Positions 1-9,386 are shown, counted from the stretch's first letter. The stretch: DNA of 64,000 bases from Coraliomargarita algicola (GCF_033878955.1 NZ_CP138858.1:2651001-2715000); one strand, 5' to 3'. Numbers and translations are program-made. The notes: a model not told the origin generated them from the sequence alone.

Positions 1-1217
<1,217 letters not shown>

Positions 1218-1223
1218 GCCCCC

Positions 1224-1311
1224 CCCCGGGATCGCGAATCTCCGCATTCGCAACGTCAGAGTCAGCCGCCCCGGGATCGCGAATCTCCGCATTCGCAACA
1301 GCAGAGTCAGC
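1224..1311. repeat. Two tandem copies of a ~45-bp unit
   Basis: Bases 1224-1268 and 1269-1311 are near-identical direct repeats beginning CCCCGGGATCGCGAATCTCC, with a period of 45 bp. They differ at the GTCAGAG/AGCAGAG junction. The array starts a few bases after the murA stop and lies in the murA/P-loop gene spacer. Its function is unknown. Confidence 0.85.
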
Positions 1312-1340
1312 TCATTGCAGATTCATCTGTTTTGAATCTC

Positions 1341-1375
1341 TGCCAACGGTCGTCTCGCCGAGACGACCGTTGGCA
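1341..1375. repeat. Perfect 35-nt palindrome (17-bp arms)
   Basis: The 17-nt arm TGCCAACGGTCGTCTCG is followed by one central C and its exact reverse complement. No T-run follows on either strand, so a Rho-independent terminator is not indicated. It sits between two convergent genes and could act in RNA stability, or be a REP-type dispersed palindrome. Confidence 0.85.
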
Positions 1376-1431
1376 TGAAGCGCTGCGGACATAAATAAGG
1401 TTCGCTTACGTTTGAGGCAAAATCGGCGAAC

Positions 1432-1452
1432 GGCCGCCTTGGCAAGGCGGCC
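1432..1452. repeat. Short GC-rich hairpin (9-bp arms, 3-nt loop)
   Basis: GGCCGCCTT, loop GGC, AAGGCGGCC. It lies about 17 nt beyond the stop codon of the leftward P-loop/Asp23 gene, so it may end or stabilise that transcript, although no poly-U tract is present. It resembles the other small-loop palindromes in this window. Confidence 0.7.
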
Positions 1453-1469
1453 CTACCGCACTAAGCGTT

Positions 1470-2441
1470 TTAATCCAGCTCGACCGCTTCGATATGGATA
1501 TCCAGCGAGCGGATTTGAATGCCTGTATAGCTCTCAACCTGACGGATCGCATAATCGTGTAGCTCTTGGCAGGTATTGGCCGCCTCGGTACCGAAGGGAA
1601 GCGAGACCCGCATCTTGATACGATAGCCCTCATCGCCTTGCGCGATCCGAATTTTGCGAATTTCCAATTGAGGGGCCTTTTCGCGCATGCAGTGCAGAAT
1701 CATCTGCGTCAGCGCCACCTCCGAGATCGTGACCGTCCCCTTGGAATGGAAGCTCGGCCGCACAATCGTCTTATCGTAGCCGCTCTTGTGTCGGGTACGA
1801 TCAAAAAACACTTTAATCGCGTGTGCGACCAACTTCGGATAGGCCTGCTTCACCTCAATCACAGGCAGCGGGATAATGTGCTTCCCATGCGTCTTGCGAT
1901 CATGAATCGCCGCCGCGATCTCCTCCTGCGAGGCCACATCTTCAATCTTAATAATCTCGCCCGGCACTGGCAGTCGCAAGGTATCACAGTTACGTAAGAT
2001 CATACGCTCACTCGTGCCAAGTAACAGGATGCGCGAATATTCAGCCGCCTCTAAGGCAGCCAAAACCTCTTTCAGATGCTCTGGATCATAAAACATCGCC
2101 GTCTTAACCGCAGCAATATAGTGAGTGGTCTCCTTAGCAGAACGCCCCGCCACAATCTTCCCTTTGTGAATTAACAAGCCATCGTCGATAATCGCATCGA
2201 TCCCTCGAGTATCTGCAATCAGTCGCGCCCGGAAGCTCTTGCCCGTGCCCGACTTGCCCACCAAGGCAAACACTTCTGGTGTATACACCTGTGGCGCGGG
2301 AGGCGGCTGCGCACTCTCAACGACCTTACCCGCCTCACCCGCTCGCCCGAAAAGCTGATCAATGTGGGCCGCGATGCGGCTTTTTATGTTTAGAATCTTA
2401 TTCACGGATATTTGCCGCAATACATAGCGATGAGTTCTCAC
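1470..2441 (-). CDS. P-loop ATPase domain fused to Asp23/Gls24-like domain
   Basis: A 323-residue soluble protein. Residues 62-69 (GKSGTGKS) form a Walker A motif, and IIDDGLLI near 85 resembles the following nucleotide-binding strand. The middle carries LLLGTSERMI and a conserved helical segment. The last ~95 residues (from about SKGTVTISEVAL) look like an Asp23/Gls24 alkaline-shock domain, found in Gram-positive envelope-stress proteins. Substrate and role are unknown; a nucleotide-dependent stress or envelope function is only inferred. The GTG at 2441 is used here; an internal GTG at 2405 (VNKILNIKSRI) is an alternative start. Neither has a strong ribosome site. Confidence 0.75.
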   Translation of the reverse strand: MRTHRYVLRQISVNKILNIKSRIAAHIDQLFGRAGEAGKVVESAQPPPAPQVYTPEVFALVGKSGTGKSFRARLIADTRGIDAIIDDGLLIHKGKIVAGRSAKETTHYIAAVKTAMFYDPEHLKEVLAALEAAEYSRILLLGTSERMILRNCDTLRLPVPGEIIKIEDVASQEEIAAAIHDRKTHGKHIIPLPVIEVKQAYPKLVAHAIKVFFDRTRHKSGYDKTIVRPSFHSKGTVTISEVALTQMILHCMREKAPQLEIRKIRIAQGDEGYRIKMRVSLPFGTEAANTCQELHDYAIRQVESYTGIQIRSLDIHIEAVELD

Positions 2442-2577
2442 AGAGCCCAGAGAAATCCACCCCCACAGAGCCTCTGCTCAGAGTGAGAAGCTCAACTAAT
2501 TAGTCTTAAAACGAGCAGACGGAGGGCCCATGCCACTTGACCATTATGGGATTATTCCCACAATAACACAGCTAAAT

Positions 2578-3012
2578 ATGTCACGACCACGCAAAGCACG
2601 CACCCTGGAAAGCCTCCCTGCCCCCGTCATCTACATTCCGGCGGGCTGGACCCAACATCAATCGGCCCCCGTCGAAGTCGCCATCGAGGACTTCGAGATC
2701 ATGCGCCTCACCGACGGGCACAATTTAAACATCGAAGACGCCGCCAAGAAAGTCGGCGTCTCCCGCAGCACCGCCGGCCGCATGCTCGAGCGCGCACGCC
2801 GCGCCATCGCCCTCGGCTTGGAACAACGCGCCCCCATCTATCTCGACGCCAGCGAGGATCTCATCCTCACGCCCCCCGAGCATCTCGTCGAATCTCATAA
2901 CGCCGAGCCATCATCCCAGCCCCATTGCGGTGGTCTAGCGATCGCCTGTGAAAATCCTCATAGCGACAGTCCGGTAGAACGCATTTTCGGACGTGCACAC
3001 GGATCGCAATGA
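2578..3012 (+). CDS. DUF134 (UPF0251) helix-turn-helix protein
   Basis: A small predicted DNA-binding protein. The ATG at 2578 is chosen because the family begins MSRPRK, and residues upstream of it do not fit. The PAPVIYIPAGW segment and the helix-turn-helix (EDAAKKVGVSRSTAGRMLERAR) match DUF134 proteins, which commonly sit beside NifB/NifX-family metal-cluster proteins. Unusually, the C-terminal ~25 residues (…GLAIACENPHSDSPVERIFGRAHG) look like the first strand and FGRA motif of a NifX-type domain rather than DUF134. The gene ends in an ATGA overlap with the next frame, which supplies the rest of that domain. This points to a frameshift in a fused or adjacent gene. Confidence 0.85.
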   Translation: MSRPRKARTLESLPAPVIYIPAGWTQHQSAPVEVAIEDFEIMRLTDGHNLNIEDAAKKVGVSRSTAGRMLERARRAIALGLEQRAPIYLDASEDLILTPPEHLVESHNAEPSSQPHCGGLAIACENPHSDSPVERIFGRAHGSQ

Positions 3013-3239
3013 TTCACCCCGATGGCAGCCTGCGAGCGCACATACAAAACCCGGGGGCCAAGCTCAAGCGCGACGCCGCACCTGCAGCGGTCCGGCTACT
3101 TAAATCACAGGGCGTATCACGCGTCGTGGCAGGTCGCTTCGGTCCCGAGGCCATCAAAGCACTGGCTGCCGAAGCGATACAACCACTGGTCGCCAACGGC
3201 TTTTCTCTGAAGCAGGCAATTGAACTCTTCAACCAATAA
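3009..3239 (+). CDS. Dinitrogenase Fe-Mo cofactor (NifX/NifB C-terminal)-like domain, apparently split
   Basis: A 76-residue frame. IHPDGSLRAHIQNPGAK and GVSRVVAGRFGPEAIKALAAE match the second half of DiNase_FeMo-co domains, which bind iron-sulfur clusters. The first strand and FGRA motif lie at the end of the preceding DUF134 frame, so one domain is spread over two frames joined by ATGA at 3009-3012. After the TAA at 3237 the same frame stays open to 3344 and reads a Cys/His-rich tail (CPDFPDSALC, HAHHEHSHEN) typical of metal-binding termini. Either the gene is disrupted twice, or the sequence has errors here. It is probably not nitrogen fixation, since no nif genes are nearby. Confidence 0.65.
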   Translation: MIHPDGSLRAHIQNPGAKLKRDAAPAAVRLLKSQGVSRVVAGRFGPEAIKALAAEAIQPLVANGFSLKQAIELFNQ

Positions 3240-3333
3240 ACCCTCAATGCCTACAACCAAGGCGACTGCCCGGACTTCCCCGACAGCGCACTCTGCTCAC
3301 ACGCGCATCACGAACATTCACATGAAAATCCTA

Positions 3334-3777
3334 ATGAAAATTAAAGAGTCCCTTCAAGCCACCAGCGTTATAAAACTCAGCCGCTTACGCACACAAGGAC
3401 ACGACCGCTGCCTGGCCTGCACCCACCCCGAGCTCAAACTGGACTTCACCCTGGACGATCCACACACCCTGCGCACATCCATCGATTTCACAGACTCGAT
3501 GACCAGCTTTAACGGCATGGTGCACGGAGGCTTACAGGCATTCGTCATCGATGAGGCCATGACCTGTGCCCTGATGGGGCTCGGCATCTATGGCGCCACC
3601 GCCGAACTGAAGCTTCGCTACCGCCGTCCCGTCGAGGTCGGTCCCACCGCCCACATCCGTGTCTGGGTCGAGCGCCGCTACCGTAGACTGAGTGAGCTCA
3701 AAGCAGAACTCACCCAAAAAGGTAAGATCTGCACCACAGCACAGGCACGCTTCATGCAACAAACTCTGGTGAATTAA
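3334..3777 (+). CDS. Hotdog-fold thioesterase, PaaI-like
   Basis: Predicted acyl-CoA thioesterase of the hotdog superfamily. The core FNGMVHGGLQAFVIDEAMT contains the HGG turn and acidic helix typical of PaaI/YbgC-like enzymes. It is followed by TAELKLRYRRPVEVG, the strand that lines the substrate pocket. An N-terminal CLACTHPEL cysteine pair is also seen in DUF4442/PaaI relatives. ATGs at 3322 and 3334 are both possible; the reading frame is open further upstream but is not homologous there. Its start overlaps the His-rich tail readthrough of the previous frame. The substrate is unknown. Confidence 0.8.
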   Translation: MKIKESLQATSVIKLSRLRTQGHDRCLACTHPELKLDFTLDDPHTLRTSIDFTDSMTSFNGMVHGGLQAFVIDEAMTCALMGLGIYGATAELKLRYRRPVEVGPTAHIRVWVERRYRRLSELKAELTQKGKICTTAQARFMQQTLVN

Positions 3778-3907
3778 AGCTCCAAGTCAGCGGCACCATC
3801 ACGATGCAAACGACCGCTGAAGTACACAAAGGGCAGACACAGGTCGCTCACGCAATTTTCCGACTTAATATTTGCTTCCGATACAAAGCCCGCTTCATTG
3901 GCTAGGA

Positions 3908-4765
3908 ATGAACTACGCCAAATACCACGCACTCGGAAACGACTATCTCGTCCTCGACCCTAAGGACGCCAGCGAACTGCCTGCAAAGGACGACATTGTC
4001 CGCATTTGCCACCGTAATTTCGGTCTCGGCTCGGACGGCATTCTTTACGGTCCGCTCAAAAGCGACAAGGCCGACTTCGGCCTCCGGATTATGAACCCCG
4101 ACGGCAGCGAAGCCGAAAAGAGCGGCAACGGACTGCGAATTTTCGCCCGTTATCTCTACGATACTGGCGCGGTTGGAAACGACGCCTTCACGGTCGACAC
4201 CCTGGGCGGCATCGTCACCTGTAAAATCGCCGACGGCGCGAAATCCATCACAGTCGACATGGGTAAAGTCAACTTCGCCATGAACCACATCCCTGTCGAC
4301 GGCCCCGAACAGAGTGATCACAACATTGGCCAAGCACTCAGCTTCAACGGTAAGACACAGACCGTCTACATCGCCGATATTGGCAATCCACACTGTGTCG
4401 TCGTGCAAGACGAAATCAGCGCCCAGCAAGCCCACGAAGACGGTGCCGCCATCGAAGTGCACGAAGCCTTCCCCAACCGCACCAATGTTCAGTTTCTAAA
4501 AGTCATCGACCGCAACAACATTCAAATCGAGATCTGGGAACGCGGCGCAGGCTACACGCTCGCCTCCGGTTCCAGCAGCAGTGCGGCGGCCGCAGTCGCT
4601 CACCGCATCGGCCTGTGCGATCGCGACATCACAGTGCACATGCCCGGCGGCAAGATCGGGATCCACATCGGAGACGACTTTGCCATCCGTATGACTGGCC
4701 CAGCCACACACGTGGCCAGCATGCAGTTCGACGAAGAAGCGCTCAGCTTCGCTGTCGAGTCTTAA
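3908..4765 (+). CDS. dapF: Diaminopimelate epimerase homologue with Cys-to-Ser at both catalytic positions
   Basis: A 285-residue DapF-fold protein; the family enzyme converts LL- to meso-diaminopimelate for lysine and peptidoglycan. The start at 3908 gives the canonical MNYAKYHALGND. Family signatures are present: NPDGSEAEKSGNG (65-75), GNPHCVV (159-165) and ERGAGYTLASGSS (211-223). The positions normally held by the two catalytic cysteines are Ser72 (AGC at 4121) and Ser220 (TCC at 4565). In characterised DapF, cysteine-to-serine changes abolish or greatly reduce epimerisation, so activity here is uncertain. The protein may be a lineage variant, use another mechanism, or have another substrate. 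No second dapF lies in the window. Confidence 0.88.
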   Translation: MNYAKYHALGNDYLVLDPKDASELPAKDDIVRICHRNFGLGSDGILYGPLKSDKADFGLRIMNPDGSEAEKSGNGLRIFARYLYDTGAVGNDAFTVDTLGGIVTCKIADGAKSITVDMGKVNFAMNHIPVDGPEQSDHNIGQALSFNGKTQTVYIADIGNPHCVVVQDEISAQQAHEDGAAIEVHEAFPNRTNVQFLKVIDRNNIQIEIWERGAGYTLASGSSSSAAAAVAHRIGLCDRDITVHMPGGKIGIHIGDDFAIRMTGPATHVASMQFDEEALSFAVES

Positions 4766-4816
4766 CCCCCTCCCTCCGTACGACTTACTAATTCCTAGTC
4801 GGCGCACACTCTTTTC

Positions 4817-4861
4817 AACGCCTCTGCGACGACTCCAAGTCGTGGCAGAGGCGTTTTTTTG
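4817..4861 (+). terminator. Rho-independent terminator after dapF
   Basis: AACGCCTCTGC and ACGACT pair with AGTCGT and GCAGAGGCGTT around a CCA loop, with one G-G mismatch. Seven T residues follow. It is placed for the rightward dapF transcript. Confidence 0.9.
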
Positions 4862-4899
4862 TGAAGTCAAATCCCCCTACTCGCGACAAGACGAAAGAT

Positions 4900-5616
4900 T
4901 CACTTTCGTTCAGAAACATAAAAGTTTTTCAGATACCCCAACAACAACTGAAACTGCCGCGAGTGGTATTCCGCAGGTGCACAAAAAATGAGATGCAGAT
5001 CCAGCTTATGAATACTTAAAAATAACTCATTCACCACCAATTCCACCTCGTCCTCGGTATCGGGATTTTGAGTGACAGTATACTCCACTAGATAATAAGG
5101 ACTCCCCCACAAAGTTGGATACACCTCTCTTTTATCGGAAAAAATCACTTGCCCCTCCGGTCCCAGAATCTCACGACCACGAGTTTCCTTGGACAGCATA
5201 AATTGGACGGATCCATCCTCGTTGGATTTAAATCGAACCATTGAGTTTGCAGGATTCTGGGCGGCAGCAGCCAAGTATTCAGGTAGCGACTCTTCCCAAC
5301 CCCCTAATGCGTATGTGCCCACTGGATACGCACGAAGCTCACACTCCACGTGGCCCTGATACCCCATCTCAAAAACCGCCGCTTTTCCATCCTCCACTAA
5401 GGGAATTTTCCACTGACGACTCAAACCGCCGGTAATGGACAATCCGCCCGAAGACAAAACGTAGGCTTCCGCAAGATAACGATCGACTTCTTCACGTTCT
5501 AGGCGAACAGAAATCGGCATCGGTCTAGAAGGCTCAGTCAGCACCAACGATTGAAGCGACTGCGCCATCGCAGCACTTGAACAAAATAGGGCACAAAGTA
5601 TAAATAGGACTCTCAT
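4900..5616 (-). CDS. Secreted protein of unknown function, last gene of prepilin operon
   Basis: A 238-residue protein with a clear Sec signal peptide (MRVLFILCALFCSSAAMAQ, cleavage likely after AMA). The rest is soluble and mostly beta-rich by eye, with no recognised motif. A cysteine at LIFCAPAEYH and one in VECELRAYP could form a disulfide in the periplasm. It starts 2 nt after the stop of the PilX-like gene, so it is probably co-transcribed and may assist or accompany pilus or secretion function. No family is recognised. Confidence 0.7.
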   Translation of the reverse strand: MRVLFILCALFCSSAAMAQSLQSLVLTEPSRPMPISVRLEREEVDRYLAEAYVLSSGGLSITGGLSRQWKIPLVEDGKAAVFEMGYQGHVECELRAYPVGTYALGGWEESLPEYLAAAAQNPANSMVRFKSNEDGSVQFMLSKETRGREILGPEGQVIFSDKREVYPTLWGSPYYLVEYTVTQNPDTEDEVELVVNELFLSIHKLDLHLIFCAPAEYHSRQFQLLLGYLKNFYVSERK

Positions 5617-5618
5617 GA

Positions 5619-7907
5619 CTACAGTTTATCTAAATCTTCAATCGCAGCTTCATATTCACTCTTAGTGATACTCGAAAAATTAAGTCTACGATAATTGCGG
5701 ATCACAGGAGTGCCTGGAGGAAAACGCCCTTCCGAAAACAAAGTACTGTAGCCCCAATCACGCGTCGGTGGCACATAATAATCATTAAAATTTGTAGGGG
5801 CTCCATCCGGACGCACTTCACTCTCAAACAAAGAAACCAACGACCCGCGAATCGTCACAGTTCGAGAAGATCCCCAATACTCCAAAAACCGGGGCAAATT
5901 AATCACCCCCAGACTATATGGACGACTCGCATCTGTCGTCGGATAACTCGCACCGGAAGGCAGATCATTGGGCGTACCAGTGACGATCGCCGCTGCCACC
6001 TCGATATAGGAACTCGCAGGGCGATCCTCCTGAATTTCACTACGCCCATCTACCAAAGTATTCGCCCGATTCGATTCCCAGTTGTCAGATAATAAAGTCA
6101 GTGAATCGACTAGAATCGCAGCGGGCGGCTCTGAACTATCATCAGGCTCCGTCGAATCATTCGCATGTGGAACTCCATCCGCATTGAAAGAACCCACTAA
6201 ATACGTCGGCGCATTCGAGGCCAAAGTAAACCCCTCCTCAACGACACCCGTAGGCTCTGGCACTTCCTTGGCATCTATAATCATCAACGCCATTTCAGTG
6301 CCCGAAGTATCCGAGTCGACTGCGGCCACTACGTTATAGTTATTTGTTGAAGTGCCATAATCATACACTCCATCAGTCGTGGATAAAGAGGTTGGAAACT
6401 CAACATAGACCACTCCATTCCACTGCTTCTCCACATCAAAAGTGCCATCAAATCCAGTTGAGGAATTATCCTTCGCCTCGATGTAATGTTTCAAGCGCTC
6501 GACATCCAAAGCCACAGTGTCGACGGCCCGGTTTTCACGATGATCGTACAAGCCACTCGCGACTGTCGTCGTCGTCGTATAGGTGTACCCCGTATGCGTT
6601 TCACGATCCCGACCGCGACCAGTGGTGTAAGTATAACTCTCCGCCACAGTCGTCTCTTCGGTGCTATAATACTCCGGTTGGCTAGCCTCGATGGAACTAA
6701 AAGTCGGGTCTGGGTCGCCAATAATATCAGCGGGCAACTTCACTTCAGTGTATTGAATATTTCCATCACTATCCACAGTCGGTGCGCTCGAAGCAACCGC
6801 CGCGTTCTCACGAACCGGTGCATACCCCTTAAGCACACCCCCCGGTTCGAGCTTAATGATCAACCCCGCCTTATACTCCATTTTCTGATTGCGCACACTA
6901 TCACTCTTTCGGTCTGCGTGATCAGCGGGCAAGAGCGGCTCAATCAAGGCGTAAGCACTATTATCTCTCTCATTTGCAGGCGTGTTCGGGTCGTCGGGCG
7001 TATAGTCATTAAACGCAACCACATTTTGCGTTTCAACTTCCATCGCGGAATCCTGCACAAAACCATTCCAACGATCCGTCGCAGCTTCCAACCAGTTTGA
7101 AGAAGAAGAATCAAGCGTCGAACTTCCGGATCCCATCGCAGCAAGTGTCATGGGATCGAAACTACTAGAGAAATAAATGCCCCCACCTCCTCCGGACGAA
7201 TTTGCACGAGTCAAATCCCCCACCACAGTCACCTTACCATAAAAACTAAGATCATAGCCGGAATTGACCTCCACACTTAAGTTTCCATTCGTATGCGTAG
7301 GCCCGACAACATCCGTATCATAACCTGGATTAAAAACTAAATCTGAGTTATAAAAAATTGCATTGGTAAACAGAGGAGCATCCCGAACGACAAAAGTTTC
7401 TGTCAAGTAAACCGTCACATCGCGCCCTAAATCTGACTGCACAGTCGCCTTACTATATAGCTCGACTTCTCGGCTAAAAACAATCTTGCCCGCCAGTTCG
7501 TCATATTCATATAGCAAATCAATCGGGCTGATGTACTCCCAATCTCCAGAAGGCAAAACCCCTGCTCGCAATTCAAGCGAATCCATCTTCACATTGCTAC
7601 CAGCGAAGAATTCGGTTGCCGAATCAGGTATCACCAAAGGACTCTTGCCCGGTTGCAACTCATTTTCGGTAAAGGATGTTTTTGACTCTAGCTGATCTGC
7701 CAATTGAGCGACACCATACTCCAAAAGAGCTTCAGCAGCAGACTCCGCCTGCAAACGCGCCACATGCTGCTCGGCGATACGAGAGGCCGTCGAAGTCGTG
7801 CCTAACAAGGAAAATGCGATAATCGCCACAGCACTCGCCACGGCTAAAACCATGAGCAGCACGGAACCACTCTTGGTACTGCGATACGTATTCATACGAT
7901 GCTTCAT
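5619..7907 (-). CDS. PilX-like prepilin/pilus assembly protein with large extracellular domain
   Basis: A 762-residue protein starting at the ATG at 7907, which has a good ribosome site (AGGGGG) 4 nt after the previous gene. Its N-terminus is a short basic leader, then one hydrophobic segment (SGSVLLMVLAVASAVAIIAFSLL), then SAAEALLEYG: the pattern of PilX/GspK-type minor pilin proteins. The remaining ~700 residues are a large domain rich in Ser, Thr, Asp and Tyr without recognised motifs, including a TYTTTTTV stretch. It is third in a leftward operon after two class III prepilins. A counterpart with the same arrangement sits at 44038-45552. The exact role (tip adhesin, minor pilin) is inferred. 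Confidence 0.72.
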   Translation of the reverse strand: MKHRMNTYRSTKSGSVLLMVLAVASAVAIIAFSLLGTTSTASRIAEQHVARLQAESAAEALLEYGVAQLADQLESKTSFTENELQPGKSPLVIPDSATEFFAGSNVKMDSLELRAGVLPSGDWEYISPIDLLYEYDELAGKIVFSREVELYSKATVQSDLGRDVTVYLTETFVVRDAPLFTNAIFYNSDLVFNPGYDTDVVGPTHTNGNLSVEVNSGYDLSFYGKVTVVGDLTRANSSGGGGGIYFSSSFDPMTLAAMGSGSSTLDSSSSNWLEAATDRWNGFVQDSAMEVETQNVVAFNDYTPDDPNTPANERDNSAYALIEPLLPADHADRKSDSVRNQKMEYKAGLIIKLEPGGVLKGYAPVRENAAVASSAPTVDSDGNIQYTEVKLPADIIGDPDPTFSSIEASQPEYYSTEETTVAESYTYTTGRGRDRETHTGYTYTTTTTVASGLYDHRENRAVDTVALDVERLKHYIEAKDNSSTGFDGTFDVEKQWNGVVYVEFPTSLSTTDGVYDYGTSTNNYNVVAAVDSDTSGTEMALMIIDAKEVPEPTGVVEEGFTLASNAPTYLVGSFNADGVPHANDSTEPDDSSEPPAAILVDSLTLLSDNWESNRANTLVDGRSEIQEDRPASSYIEVAAAIVTGTPNDLPSGASYPTTDASRPYSLGVINLPRFLEYWGSSRTVTIRGSLVSLFESEVRPDGAPTNFNDYYVPPTRDWGYSTLFSEGRFPPGTPVIRNYRRLNFSSITKSEYEAAIEDLDKL

Positions 7908-7911
7908 ACTA

Positions 7912-8616
7912 TTACCCCCTTGGTGATACTGTAAAATTGTAAGTCCCCCCCGATGTCTTAGTCGGTAAGTCATAAATGATCTCACTATTCACAACAATAC
8001 TACGACCCAACAAATTATAGAAAAGGTTTCCAGAAATTAAACCATTGGCACTCTCAACCAGAACGGTGTGGTTCCCCGAATCGCTCACCAAGGGGACCAA
8101 CTTCTCTATACTCAAAGCTTGTTTCGCAGTCGCGATATTAATATCGAATCGCTTAAGCTCAACTCCCTCCGAATCCGCGACATCATTTAAATAATAACCA
8201 ACGATCCTTTTAATAGGCGCAGGCGACAAGTCCAAGGGTGTCAGATCTTCACCATTATAGACAAAGATACAACAGTTTCCAGACTCCCCTGCCTGCTTCC
8301 TATAATTCGAAGCTAAGACATCCTCAGCAGGGTTCCGGAAGCTACCACTTATTTCATGCCCTTCATCAAAAAAGGTACCGTATATGACAAAGCTATTAGC
8401 ATTACGCGCATCCTGACTGAGTTGATCCGTAATATCACGTATTGAATTTTCGATATCCAAGTTATTAGTGACACCTAAAGATATCTTTAATGCATCCACA
8501 AAAAACATTGAGGCAAATCCCAGCAGTAGTACGCCTATCGACATCGTAATGAGCACCTCAACTAAAGTGAAACCCCGTTGCCACTGCCCTGTATGACTGA
8601 ATTTGAATGCTCTCAT
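7912..8616 (-). CDS. Type IV prepilin-like protein (PilW/GspJ-type)
   Basis: A 234-residue protein with a prepilin leader QWQRG followed by FTLVEVLITMSIGVLLLGFA, giving the Gly(-1)/Phe(+1)/Glu(+5) pattern for prepilin peptidase. The following region (IRDITDQLSQDARNAN) is the amphipathic helix common to PilW/GspJ minor pilins. It is one nucleotide from the previous gene's stop and 4 nt before the next start, so it is part of one operon. It would be processed at the inner membrane and added to a pilus or pseudopilus. Confidence 0.82.
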   Translation of the reverse strand: MRAFKFSHTGQWQRGFTLVEVLITMSIGVLLLGFASMFFVDALKISLGVTNNLDIENSIRDITDQLSQDARNANSFVIYGTFFDEGHEISGSFRNPAEDVLASNYRKQAGESGNCCIFVYNGEDLTPLDLSPAPIKRIVGYYLNDVADSEGVELKRFDINIATAKQALSIEKLVPLVSDSGNHTVLVESANGLISGNLFYNLLGRSIVVNSEIIYDLPTKTSGGTYNFTVSPRG

Positions 8617-8617
8617 A

Positions 8618-9199
8618 CTAATAAATGTCGACGAGTGACTTCACAACACGAACGGAATCATTAGCCCAGGAACCATCATCTGACTCGTCGCCGCCAGATT
8701 TCAGGTAACTATAGTCGATTACAATTTCCAAAGCGCTAAGCGGAGCCGACCCCGAACTCAAGCTGGTCCCATTGATCGTAAAACGCATCGGCATAACACG
8801 GGTGGCTTCACGACTCTCACGGTCAATATCCATCACTATGATCTGCTCGCGCTCAACACCAAACTTGAAGGATTGCTCCTCCGCCCCAGAGCCACTCGTC
8901 CCAAGCGACGCGGCAACTAATTTAAACTCCGTGCCTAAAGACAAGTCCTCCTTTAACTCATAGTATGAATGAGCCATAATCTGCTCGGCATACCCCAATG
9001 CAATACTATGCGCGGTCGACCGACTCAGCACATGATCTGAAATTTTCAACGATTGAATCATAGAAGCCGCCAAGCCCAACGACATGACAGAGAACAAGAA
9101 CAGCCCCACCATCACTTCGACCAAAGTGAATCCAGCACGCACTTGAACCATCCTAGCTTCAGCAGACATGATTCTCAACTTGTCTGAACCATCAATCAT
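8618..9199 (-). CDS. Type IV prepilin-like protein (PilV/GspI-type)
   Basis: First gene of the leftward prepilin operon. The leader ends VQVRAG, followed by FTLVEVMVGLFLFSVMSLGLA, with Gly(-1), Phe(+1) and Glu(+5). IALGYAEQIMAHSYYEL resembles the PilV/GspI segment after the helix. Starts at 9199, 9169 or 9151 are all possible because each leaves a plausible leader; the longest is given. The ~190-bp upstream spacer to the HAD gene should hold its promoter, but no clear -35/-10 pair was found. Confidence 0.82.
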   Translation of the reverse strand: MIDGSDKLRIMSAEARMVQVRAGFTLVEVMVGLFLFSVMSLGLAASMIQSLKISDHVLSRSTAHSIALGYAEQIMAHSYYELKEDLSLGTEFKLVAASLGTSGSGAEEQSFKFGVEREQIIVMDIDRESREATRVMPMRFTINGTSLSSGSAPLSALEIVIDYSYLKSGGDESDDGSWANDSVRVVKSLVDIY

Positions 9200-9386
9200 A
9201 AGTATTGCCCATCATGCTGAACTGTAGCCAGATCCAAATTAGATCAATTCTAAAGCAATCGCGCTAGATCGTTTTACGTAACTTTAAAAACTCGCAAGCT
9301 TAAGCTTATACAGGGCAATCATAAAAATGATGAGCCACACATACACGCCTTAAGCAAACGCAATTGTGCTACGCACAAAAACAAAA

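Noticed and set aside
2530..2577. Upstream ATG at 2530 as DUF134 start
   Set aside because: The added 16 residues do not match the family, which begins at MSRPRK (2578).
3908..4765. PhzF or proline-racemase family instead of DapF
   Set aside because: Overall length and the NPDGSEAE, GNPHCVV and ERGAGYTLA segments are DapF-specific; only the catalytic cysteines differ.
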